From Notospermus geniculatus (lineage: Eukaryota; Nemertea; Pilidiophora; Heteronemertea; Lineidae), in contig NMRB01002527.1 of assembly GCA_002633025.1 (NCBI GenBank), forward strand, positions 1 to 64,000: DNA of 64,000 nucleotides, read 5' to 3'. The first letter of the stretch is position 1, and every line of letters starts with the position of its first letter. The position numbers and the translations under genes are program-made. The notes below the pieces were generated by a model, which did not search any database, was not told where the DNA came from, and worked only from the letters and a program-made list of their open reading frames with translations. This document shows, piece by piece, positions 1 through 11,800 of the stretch.

Positions 1-236
1 AGGAGCAGACGACATGAGATGTCATGTTTACAGTTTTTTTGCTTCGTACATGTTTGTGGCAAATGGGAGGTGGGTTTCTTGAAGTTCGTCTGTACCTCTT
101 CGCAGTGTGCAGGAATTCATTGAAATAACAAGGCGTCATGTTTATTCGTGGAGAAGACGGCGGGTGAAGTTCGCAAAACATGGAAGTCTGGGCACATGCT
201 AGGCCTAGGCCTACTTCTCGATGATATCAAACTAGA

Positions 237-1571
237 CTAAAACATTCTCCCACTACTTGGGTTTGTTTGGAACAATCTTTTTATGTGGAGTTTTGTTTTG
301 TTGTTGAATGAGTGAACCTGAATGCTCCATGTCCCTGAGTTGAACGCAAAGCGCCTTTTTGCCAATCTCCTGTCATTTGATGAACCTGGCACCCCTATAT
401 GCATGGAATGAACTGGACTAGTACGCTGAAATGAGTCGTGCTGGATTGGTTCGTCAGGGCAGCGAGGGGTGTCAGGGTAAAAGCTGGAGAACTGATGGTG
501 TGAAGTATCCAAATCTCACTGCTAGTGCTAGCTCTGAGTCTGAAAATCATTCAACATATTCCGACAGATGAAATGATCTGTGCTTATCAAATCAGTCGCT
601 TTTGACTTGATTTAGTTGGTTTCTGCAGAATTATTTTCCTTTATTACAAAAACACCATCAGTTCCCAGTGAATTAATCTGTATATTCTTCCAGCCTGCAA
701 ATAACCTTGGATGTGCATATTCATGATTTGCCACATTTTGCCTAGGCCTATGCTATGTAAACTCGTACCTATTTTACATCTCTTGTACTGAAAATACTGT
801 ACGTTTCCAAGGAAGTGAAAAAAACTCTCAGGAGCACTTACACGTCCACGACTGCCTGGCTTTCTGTTGCTGGGCAATAATGTTCTCATCTGTCCAGCAC
901 ACTTCAGATGACCCCATCCTCATCTTGTGATGGATGCCGAACTAAAATCTCCTGGCTTTGAAGCAGTTCCAGAAGATCTCGACTTCACCATCAATTTCAC
1001 AGCATGTGCGAATACTTCATGTACTAATTCATTGTTGTAAATTGATACTAAACCCCGCCATTGATACATGCTTGGTACATTGGTGCTGATGCATGAGGAC
1101 CATGTCATTGCAAAATTGTCAAAAGCATCAACTAGAAAGTGTATGTCGATGGTGTACACTCCAGTCTGCATGTGGTAACTCATTCAGTGCCTGAGCAAAA
1201 TTTGGTAAAAAGTTAAAACAATGCCAGAAACACGTAATGTTTGAAAAAGGAACTGAAATTGACATCAATATGGCTCAGTGTGAGCCAAATGCTTTGTTTT
1301 ACCACAAGTTTTCATATGGCGTTTGCGATCTTCGCTCTGGAATTGAAAATGTACACCACGGGAGCCGGGGGTAGGCACTGAAAGGGTTAACCTGGTAGGC
1401 TTTGAAAAATAGACCATCCATGAAGTTGGATATATCAATATCTAACCCAGTCCCTCCTTCAGTGGCCCCAAACATGCTGTGAATCCCTCCAATGTGACTG
1501 GTTGGGCCACATTGATTCAGAAACTCCGTCTGCCAAGCTTGACATGGATGATCCCGGCTGAAATGCTGCAA
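237..1571 (-). other. unrecognised minus-strand open frames with possible splice sites
   Basis: Frames at 1571-1299, 1183-920, 889-644 and 512-237 read on the minus strand inside the first spectraplakin intron. The first contains QTEFLNQCGPTSHIGGIHSM and LDIDISNFMDGLFFKAYQ, which stops at a plausible donor (TACCAG|gttaac). The second contains TIDIHFLVDAFDNFAMTW. Composition is protein-like but I recognise no family and the exons cannot be joined with confidence. An old transposon gene or chance are both possible. Confidence 0.2.
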
Positions 1572-1904
1572 ATTTCTGGCTTTCTTCAGCGCTACATTTC
1601 CACTGAATCCTGCACCATTCTACTTAAAATCATTACATAAAGCAAAATGTGACAATAAGGATCACCAAATTCTCAAGTGTTTGTAGTTCCTTTCCAGGAT
1701 AGCCTAATTCAATGGTGTCATGGTTCTGTAATGTAATGTACACTTGTCAAAATTCCTTTTTCCCCTGGAAACAAAAACCAAAATGGCTTCCTGTTATCGT
1801 ATGGCAACAATACATCTGTGCATATAAAGGTATTGTAACTCTTTCTTCTGGGTCTCTGTGTAAGATTCCAGCTACTCAGAGTCGAAATTTCATATCTTCT
1901 CCAG

Positions 1905-4900
1905 GTTCTTCAAGATGAATTCAACAGCATGAATGACACATACGACCAGTTCGTCCGTACCGGAAATGCAATCCTCGAAAAATGTGAACCAGATTCTGAG
2001 AATGCCAAGAAAATCAACTCTGATCTAACAGAGGTTACCAATGGCTGGGATAAACTCCAACAGCAGTTGAAGGATCGTGAGGACAGTTTGAGAAATCTGT
2101 TGGGTCCAGCTTCGGAGTATTACGACACTCTTCACCAACTCAACAACATGCTGCCGACTCTTGTTGACAAGATGGCTGACCTCCCGCCAATTTCATCGAA
2201 GGCAGACATGATTGAGAAGCAGAAAGAGCAGATGAAGGTAAGCAGAAAAGGGTTCATATGTCGAAATATGTTGATTGGTTTTCAGGCACAGAGCTGGGGT
2301 TGACTTTGTAAAAGCCCTCTTCTACTTGTGTCACCATGCAAGAAACTTGCATATGTAAACAAATAGTCTTCTGTTTTGCTAAAGTGTTTACATTCTGTGA
2401 TCTCCAACAGGGCATAGATGGTGACGTTGAAAGTTTCAAAGACCTGCTGGAGAAGGCACGCGATCAATGCAACTCACTCTGCGACTCAACCAAGCAGTCA
2501 TCTGTCAAGTTTGACTTGAACAACAAGCTGGCCAATGTTGAGAGACCATTCAATGATCTCATGAAGAAATATGGTGGGTACATGTATTTTGCTTGAATTT
2601 TCATTGATTTCTTGTCGCAAAACTGCCCCATGGATTAAACTGCAGTTGAAGGCTGTGTACCATTCCTTCCTTGACCACAGTTCTCACTCTTAACTCACGC
2701 TGCTTCTACTTCAGATACGTACAAGACAAAGGCAGATGAAGCTGAACAAGAAGGCCAAGCATTCAATGAGAAGCTCTCTGAACAGCTGCAGGTGTTGGCA
2801 GACATGCAACAAGGACTTGATCGTCTGCCTCCGCTGTCATGTGACAAGGATAAGATCAAACGAGAGTTGGATAACACAGAGGTAGGCATTTTATTTTGTT
2901 ATGAAATCAAATGTTGACGTTGTCTGCGGAACTTTAATTTGCACCCTCTTTTAGGTCAGTATTGTGGAAAAATTTTGTGACTTTCGGCAAATTTCTGTGT
3001 TGCAGAATCTGCAAGGTAAACTTGACGACATGGAATACGACACAAAGAAGACCATCGAGATGGGCAGACGGATGTCACTGTCGGCTGCTAGTCCAGAAGA
3101 GAAGGCAGAAATTGACAAACAGTTGGACACACTGGAAGGACAGTTGAAGAATCTGAAGAAGACCACTGCAGATCGACACGAAGATTTGAAAACTTGTCTT
3201 GACCATGCGCAGCGGTTCCTGGATAACTTGGAAGGGGTGTCTGCCTGGTTGAAGTTCAAGGAAGATCATTTGGCTGATATGCCGAACGTGGTGCTGAAGA
3301 AGGAGGATTTGGCCAAGCAGCTCAAGGATGCCCAGGTTTGTGAACGTTCAGATTCGTCAGTTGTTTCAGCTCCCCTCCTTGATATAGATTTCATTGTTTT
3401 GTATAGAAAATTTAAAATTTGTTACATGCGAAATTTGAATCTTGAATGAGAACCTTGGAGATTGACTTCCCTTACCGTAACCAACACCCATGAAAAACAA
3501 AAAGCTAACACTGAAATGACTCGAATTTTGTTTCACTTTTAGGGCTTCCAGAATGAGATCGTGTGGAAGACAGCAGATTTCAATGCACTGAAAGACGCAG
3601 GCCAGGTACTGCTGCAGTCTACAGATGCAGACCACACCATGGTACAGCACGATCTTGATGATATCTCAAGAAGATGGGACAATCTCAATGAAGGTTCGTA
3701 GTCTCTTGGTATCAGTTTCATTCCTCTCGGGTTCTTTTACCAAACTGACTGTTCCCTTAAATTTGATGTTTTGTCTACCTTTGTCTTTGATATATTTGTA
3801 GCCGCTGCTGAGAAGGTCAAACAACTGGAAGACAGCAGCCAGCAGCTCCAGGATTACAATGATGCATTGAGGGATGTCCAGCATGTGCTGAAGACAAACG
3901 AAGACAAGTTGAACTCCTACAGGGCTGCAGCAGAAACATCAAAGGATTCGAAACACTTGGATAAAGTCAAGGTTGGCATTGATTGACATCCATCTTCTAC
4001 GCTGAGTATTTGTCTAGGTCTATTGGTTCAAAACTGCACGACTACCCTCCCTTTCTTTCACCTTACATTCGTCCCGATGGCTTGTTTTGCACCTGGTAGT
4101 TAAAACAATGTATTCTCTGTTCTAGATGCTGCAGGAAGATGTGCAGAACATGAAGCCAATGGTGACTGACCTCTGCGAGCAGGCTGATCTCCTCGTCGCT
4201 AGTGCACCCGAGGGCTGCAACTCAACCCACGTCGAAAACGAGAGCGACAAGGCTGCAAAACGGTACAACACACTAAATGCTGACATTGATGCCCTGATCA
4301 CCGAATTCGAAACCGGCTCTGCCATTTTGGGCGATTATCAACGAGGCATGAGAGATTTGTCAGGAGAGCTGAACCATCTCGAAGAAGAGGCCAATGCCAA
4401 ACCTGGCATTGGTCGAGATTTGGAGAGTCTGAAGAAACAACTTGGTGACGCTGAGAAACTTTTGGAGAAACTTGAGGAGAAGAAGGCAGCCATTGAGGAC
4501 CAAAACAACAAACTGCATGACCTACAGAATGAAGGAATGGTGGCTGATCCAACGAACTTCATCAACCAGGTATTAATATAATTTGAGCCTCATCTATATT
4601 TAGCTCAAGGTTGTCATGTGACCTCATTATTCTTTAAAATTGAAGGGAGTAGTGCAAATAATAGAAATTCTCTTATTTTCCTACTCCAGCTTGACGCCCT
4701 CCAGCGCCAGTGCGACAAACTCATCGACCAGAATCAACACCGAAAAGAAGATATTGAGAACACCATGGATAAGTTGGAGGAGTTGAAGAAGAAGGTTGAC
4801 GATGTAAACAATGCCATTGACAAGGCAGACGCATCCTTGCAACAAGCACCACCTATGGGTGGAGATGAGGACAAAGTCAAACAGCTCCAGAAGGATTTCA

Positions 4901-5834
4901 AGGTTAGTTGAAGAGAATCAAAACCGATTGGAATTAAACTTTTTGAACAATGGACGTTCCCATTTGCTATTGTCATCTGTTGTCTGTTTTCAGGTATTCC
5001 AGAAGGAGACAGTGGAACCAATCCTTCATGATGTTGACCAGACCAGACAACTTGGCAACAACCTTATCCAGAGTGCAGGCTTTGGCGTCAGCATATCTGA
5101 CCTTGAGGCCGACCTTGATCAGATGAATGGCAAATGGGCCGACTTTACGAGGAAGGTCGCTGAGAGGGATGCCAAATTGGATGCTGCACTTCTCAAATCA
5201 GGGAAGTTCAAAGATGCCTTGGAGTCCATGCTGGATTGGATTGGAGAGACGGAAGAGATGATAGCCAATCAGAGGGAACCGTCTGCTGATGGTCAGGTGA
5301 TCAAGGCACAGATGCAGGAGCAGAAGGTAAGGGCACTGTTTTTGTCTTCTTTGTGGCTGAAATAGGAGAAATCAAGGTAGGGGCCTACTTCTGAACTCTG
5401 CCTCATTTGATTTGTGGCGAAACTTGAATTTGACCTTTTCTCTCTAAATTATTGTAGGCTTTTGGAATGTCAGTGTTCGCTGACTTACTTCTTACTTGTT
5501 GCAGTTCCTTCAACGGATGCTCACAGACCGTACGCCAAGCATCGAGTCACTCCACCAACTCGCCGATCAGGTCATGTCATCAACGGAAGACGAGGATGAA
5601 AAGAACACGATCACGTCACAGATTTCTGACCTTGAAGAACGCTGGGAGAAACTGAGCGAAGCGGCTGAGCAACGCCAGAAAGATCTGCATGACATTTCAC
5701 GAATTGCCAAGGAGTTCCGTGAGAAAATACAGCCGATCATGGAATGGTTGGACAAGACGGAAAAGCTGGTCTCCGGGATGGATGCAATCAGCGCTGATCC
5801 TGAACAACTGCAGCAGCAGATTGAAGAGCACAAG
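1905..5834 (+). CDS. spectraplakin exons 1-10: spectrin repeats 1-8 of the visible rod
   Basis: Ten exons encode about eight triple-helical spectrin repeats. Exon lengths are 333, 163+167, 330, 151+170, 444+213, 333 and 330 bases, so each repeat takes about 107-111 codons and boundaries return to phase 0 at the same place in the repeat. Repeat hallmarks are visible: a helix-A tryptophan with its K-L-x-D-R-E register ([14 protein letters not shown] in exon 1, [17 protein letters not shown] in exon 9, [17 protein letters not shown] in exon 10), and x-L-L-x-W-L segments. Exon 7+8 is a fused double unit of 657 bases. All acceptors and donors are GT-AG. The protein is acidic, Gln- and Lys-rich and free of membrane segments, as expected for a cytoplasmic spacer rod. 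Confidence 0.94.
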
Positions 5835-8800
5835 GTGAGTCTTATTCCATGTTTACAGGTAGCTGTGATCTTGGATAGTTTATAGCATTGTGTTCATCAA
5901 GATCGAATGATGTGTTGATGTCTTGTAGGTTCTGCATGTTGGTCATTTTTAGCACGAATCTCTTCAAGTCCAATTCAGAGTGGAGGCGGACATGGAAATG
6001 TGTCTGTTGCTAAAATTAGAATAAATAACTGGTTATCAAAGCCATGTGGCAATCACTTCAGAATAAAAAGCTGTTTTTATGGTAGTTTCTCTTGTTAAAA
6101 AAAAGACACTGCAAATTTTAGAGGGCATGAAATAATATCAGGTTTCTAAGGTGAAAGACATAGCATCCTACCAGACTCGAACCCATGGACCCTCGCATAA
6201 GGCATCAGTCACCAGCAATCAGGGGCAGCACTCCTTAACCACTAGGCCAAATCCCCATCTTCAAAAAAATGGTTCAATGACCATGTTAAATGAGGCAAAT
6301 TTTAGATATGTGAAATACATGTACATGTAAGCTGGGTCTATTTGAACTTTTCTTCTTTCGCTAACTAAATAGAAAATGGTAAGAAATTGTTGTAGTGTAC
6401 AAACACTTGGATCACATTTCATCCAGTGTTCTGTTTCATGTGGTGTCAGAGAGATATCAATGTTTGTTTCTATCTGCAGTCACATAAAGTTATGTCACGT
6501 AGACCAAAAAATTTAGATTTTTCTTCATCTTCTCCATCTGTGTTCGGTTTACGTGACCTAACTTCAGGTGACCACGGCGCCCCTAAGCCATGCCTCACCA
6601 CGATCCTTTTTCCCATCCGCACACAGTACATGCCGTTAGATCCACACACGGAGGCACAACAACTGCATGTAGGACATTTAGATCTTAGAATATATTTGTT
6701 CATATGTAAGGCGGTCTAGGAAAACCCATCGGATGTCACATGTGAGGAAAGTGTTAATGGCCGTGGTGAACCTGCACATTTCAATAGCTGAAATGTACTA
6801 CGTAACAGGTAAACAGTAGCAGATCAATGCACAGGCAATCTGACAGCCCTTGTTGATCATTCAGCGACTTCTGGTGGGTTTTCCTCGACCGCCACACATA
6901 TGTGGATGTGCACGAGTTACTTGACACTGTGGGACTATGGGATTAGATAGTTGACAAAAGGTCTTGGTCAACTTTGGCGTTTCATGCCATGTGTTTAGGA
7001 TCTTCACAGGGAAATGGGCATTTTCAGTGGATGCTCATGTTAACTTTGTGGTAATTGTCCAATTCCCTGTGAAAATCATAAAACACACAGCAAACTCAAG
7101 TTGACAGTGGCCTTGAGGTTCATTGAAGCATATCTGGCTTTACACTCCTCTCGCAGTGTTTTGTTTCGCTCCGAACCTACGCTTCACAAACCACTGCTTC
7201 GAATGGCCGGTATTCTGCCGATTTACCGCCAGATGGCACCACTACTGTCCAACCAATCAGCGACCGCCATCAGGCTGCAACTGACTAAAATCCTAAAACA
7301 CTTTCTCCAGCGCAGCAGCGGGACCAGTAGTGGTGCCACCTGGCAGTAAATCGGCAGAATACCGGCCATTCGAAGCAGTGGTTTGTGAAGCGTAGGTACG
7401 GAGCGAAACAAAACACTGCGAGAGGAGTGTAATCTGGCTTTCATGCAGTCCCGTTGGGAGAAAATTGAACAGAAGCTATGTACACAAACTGAACACTTTT
7501 CGAATGCTTCTTTTAACCATGAAATGCTTGTGTCAAGTGATTTGGTACATTTGCATTTTATTCTTCATATAACTTTAATATTCCTCACGTTAGTTCTTTT
7601 ATTCCAGCACTTCGTATGAACACTTCTTTTCCCTTGTTTATTTGCATTGATCCTCTCCTCCAAAGCTTTATTTAGTTCTCTTTTCTTTTATAAAATTTCC
7701 AGGAATTAGTCGAACAAATGGCCGGCCAGGCGTCTCTTGTAGCCAGTGCAGAAAATCTCGGCGAACAGCTGAGTGGCAAAGTTGGCATATATGATGCCCA
7801 GGGGGTTAAGGAGGAGTTAAATACTTTGAAAGATCGTTTCGGACACATCTGTCGAGATGTTGAAAATGAACTACAGGATTTTGTCAATATTCGCGATAGT
7901 TTACTTGAATTTAATGAACAATGTTCTGATGAAGAGGCCTGGCTGGACACGCATGATTTACAAGTGTCTGTTGAGGGAATTAACCCCTTGCAGGCTAGGA
8001 ACGTCACGAGAAAGATGGCTGAACTCATGGTATACTCAAATTTTCAAATGTAACGGGTTTAGGTTTAATAGTTACAGATGTCGACTAACTTTAAAACTTG
8101 TGGTTACTAATTCTGTGTCTTAACTGTGACATGTGTATCGTGACAGTCTGTAAGGGTCAAATTCTTGTAGTGAATATACTGAGTCAAGGCCTACAGACCT
8201 GCACATGCAGACCCTGAACCAGTAAATTCAACGTTTAATGAATTAGGCCCTAATAGTTCAGAGGAATCATGTTTAACGAACCCTCATTGTGAATAACGTT
8301 CCGAAGGAAGACAGCACTAAATTGACTCAGAATCACTGTATATTTACTGTGAAGCACTATTGCTAACTGGTTGTCCTTGGGTCAGAAGATTAAGAACTAA
8401 AATGATGAGAACAGCGTGAATCACTTAACACCTGTAATTTCAGGGTTTATGTCGTAACTATCTTTAACATGTTGGCACAGTCGGCCTTCCAGACTTGGCC
8501 ATCACCTCTCTTTCTAACTGTTATAACTTCTTTGTCTCGTAACCGTTTTCATGGTACATATCTTTCTTATGATTTCTTCAGTGTGTCTATCAATAATCTA
8601 ATTATCTCCCCGCTTTTTGAAAAAAGTCGGGGAGATATTGTTTTACCCTCCGCCGTCAGTCCGGCTGTCCGGCCGTCCGGCTGTCCGTCCGTCCGAAAGT
8701 GATATCTCCTCCTAGACCGTTCAACGGAGGAGCTTGAAACTTTAGTATGTATTAGGTACTCATCCACTATTGTGCACAACACTCTTGGAATTTCGATCCA

Positions 8801-11800
8801 ACTCCCTGTCTTTCCACCAGGGGGCGTTATGTGAAAAACACATTTATGGTCATTACTCCTAAAGTAATTGTGATAAAGTGATGAAATTTTGTGTGAAGGT
8901 TTATCTGTGACAGCTTCACAATATATCGTAGGGGTTTTGACCTTGACCTAGTTTCAAGGTCACAGGGGTCAAACTTCGATAAAAACCATGAGCCGTCCAA
9001 AAGTGATATCTCCTCCTTCACCGTTCAATTGAGGAGTTTGAAACATTGGTATATATTATGTAAGCTTACTCATCCACTAATGTGCACAACACTCCCAACC
9101 CCCAATGTACTTCGATCGAACTCGGCCTCTTCCCACCAGGCAGGGTTTCCGCCAGGATTGTCAAGGAGGGGGGGTGAGAAAAAAAAATTTACAAAAAAAA
9201 AAATTTTTTTCGAAAAAAATTTTTTTCTTTCAAAACTTTTTTTTGGGGGGGGGGTTGGTTAAAAATGGCCTCCAGGGTCATTTTTTACACTCCAAAATGC
9301 AATTCCTTCTGCATGAAAATTGCATTTGGAATGTGACAAATTAAAGACTGCCAGGGTCAATATATGAAAGACACAGGAAAAATAACCATGTCACCATTAC
9401 TTCCTGTCGAAAGCGGGGAGATATGCGATGGGCTTCCCATCGACATTGCTCTAGTTGATTCATGTTATAAATTTTAGATCACATTATACTTTTGGAAGTC
9501 TGCTTGCTAGTAGTCGTCACCTTTTAGGATACCAAAAATCACTCGACGTTTGTTGATACAAGAAGGAACAAGACCTTCAAATCGCTGTGATGCATATTAA
9601 CTTAAATGTTTCTTTCCCTTCACAGAATCTGAATGCGGCCATCTTGGAACACAAGCCAGATATAGATGACCTTGACCTTCATGGACTAGAACTGCTCCGT
9701 CACACCAAAGGCAAGTAAAATCCCTTTCGCCATCTTCTGGGGGCATCTTGGTATCCCTGCATCCAAAAGGCAAATCAACAAGAAGGTATTGTAGTTGAAG
9801 TGAAAAATGCAGCCATAGCATCAAAAAAGTGCATTTTCGCATACCTGTACATCTCCACAGGAACTTGCAAAATTGATCTAATAGAAGACTAACAGTATGA
9901 TTGTTCACTTATAGGTGAAGATGCCAAGCAGATTCAAGATAAACTTGATGCCATCAAGGAACGTTTCAACGATCTGAGCGCTCAGAGTGCCGAGAACCTC
10001 TCGATGATGGAAGAGGCACTTCCAATGGCTATCAAGTTCCACGAGGCACACAACAAACTGCAAGACTGGATTACGGTCGCTGAGCCCAGCATGAAAGAGA
10101 AGGGAGAACACCAGGAGGAAGTCATTCAGGTACTTTGATGGCACCCCTGCTGAGAGGATCATCAATTCAACACCAATGCCAGCCAGAGCTGGATATGTGC
10201 TGTTATCTTGAATGCAACATTTAAAAGTACCCTACAAAATATCTGGGGATGAAAAGTCCTAGGGCACAAAATGTTCTCAGGGGCGAAGTGTCCGGGGCTA
10301 AAATTTAAGAGATGGAAAGATCTGGGGAAGAAAAGTCCTCAAGCCCCTAGTTTAAAACTGTTTGATAAAAGTGCGCTTTTCTTCCAGAAACTTCTGACTG
10401 AACTTAGCACCATCAAGCCACTTGTCGCAACAATCAACAAGGAAGCCCCGCAGCTCTCTGTCCTCTCCACAAAAGAGGGCGCTGCCAAGTTAGGTGAGAT
10501 GGTCGCCAAGGATAATGAGAAATTCGACTCGCTGTCTGGAAAGATCAACGAGAAGGCCGAGAAGTTGAAACTCTCGCGTCAGAAGTCTGTCGAAGTGCTC
10601 GGAGATGTTGATGATTTGAGCGGCTACTTCGAGGAGAAGGAAGGACAGTTGAAGGACGATGAAGGCCTCACTGCTGATCCCGCCATTCTTCAGGCTCAGC
10701 TTCAGGAACACAAGGTAAGCTGTGCAGGTAGTTCTGTCAAGCTGTGAGACACTGAGATTCAGACTCAATGTTGGGGGGGGGGTGTAGTGGGCAGAGCACG
10801 ACTACAAGAATGGCCTATTCTAGGCAGGTGTTAGGGGACCATCCAAATTATAAGTATCCTTGCTCTTTACTTTCAGGACCTGAATTCTGAGATCAAGGAC
10901 CAGAAGGCCAAGGCAAGGGATGCCATCACAACAGCCAAGAAACTCCTCCGTGAAGCTCACTCCGATGACGAAGATGACATCAAGGAGAGAATTGACAAGT
11001 TAAAGAAGCAAGCAGAATCGGTGGCAAAACTCTCCAGCGATCGCCTTAACAGTTTGGAACAAGCGCTACCATTGGCTCATCACTTCCACGACGTCCATGA
11101 TGAATTGTTGACGTGGTTGGACGACATGGAACCCAGGGTTGAGAAGGAAGGCATCACGGCGGTCAACCCTGATCAGCTCAAAGCACAGCAGGAGAAAGTG
11201 GCGGTATGTTTTGACTATCCTCTGCCTTTGATAGAACTGAACTTGATGTATCCAGGCAAAGCAATGTCCATTAACAATAACAGCATCCTCAGTGATGGCG
11301 TTTGGTTTACTGTTCATGTTCTTTTCTTTTCCTTTCATTCTATGTGAAACTTTGTTTCAGATGACCTTAAAATGGGTTTGTTTGAGCCTCATTCTGTGAA
11401 CGATGGTGGCTACTAGCATTCAGTTCAGGGTTTTCAAATTGAATGAGCTTTATTAAAGCTCATAAATTCAAATTAATGGTGAAAGGATTTTCTCATCGAA
11501 TTTGGTGTAGGTCGAAGTGCATTGGTGGTAAACATTATTCCTTGGGTAAACAAACAATGAGCTGAGGTTGATTTGCATGTGGGACAGTGTGATGATGAAT
11601 GTTCTTGAATTTGTTGCCATATTTGTTAGTCCATCACAGGGTTGGTCCTAAAGCTAAACCAGGAGCACAGACTGTTGCTCCGATTCAGGAAGAAAATGCA
11701 GGTCTTGACTGATGCGGTCATCAGCATTTGCTTTGTTGGAAAGAGAGGAGATGACACCTACTTTTGCTCACTTCTTCCTGTCCAACAACTCCAGTTTGTG

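Larger units (their letters stand above)
5835..7702 (+). other. intron 10 of spectraplakin, transposon-bearing
   Basis: 1.9 kb intron. It holds a tRNA-like sequence (6165-6256), a foldback of about 140 bp (6967-7105) and a Mutator-like foldback (7141-7431). No exon is evident. Confidence 0.7.
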
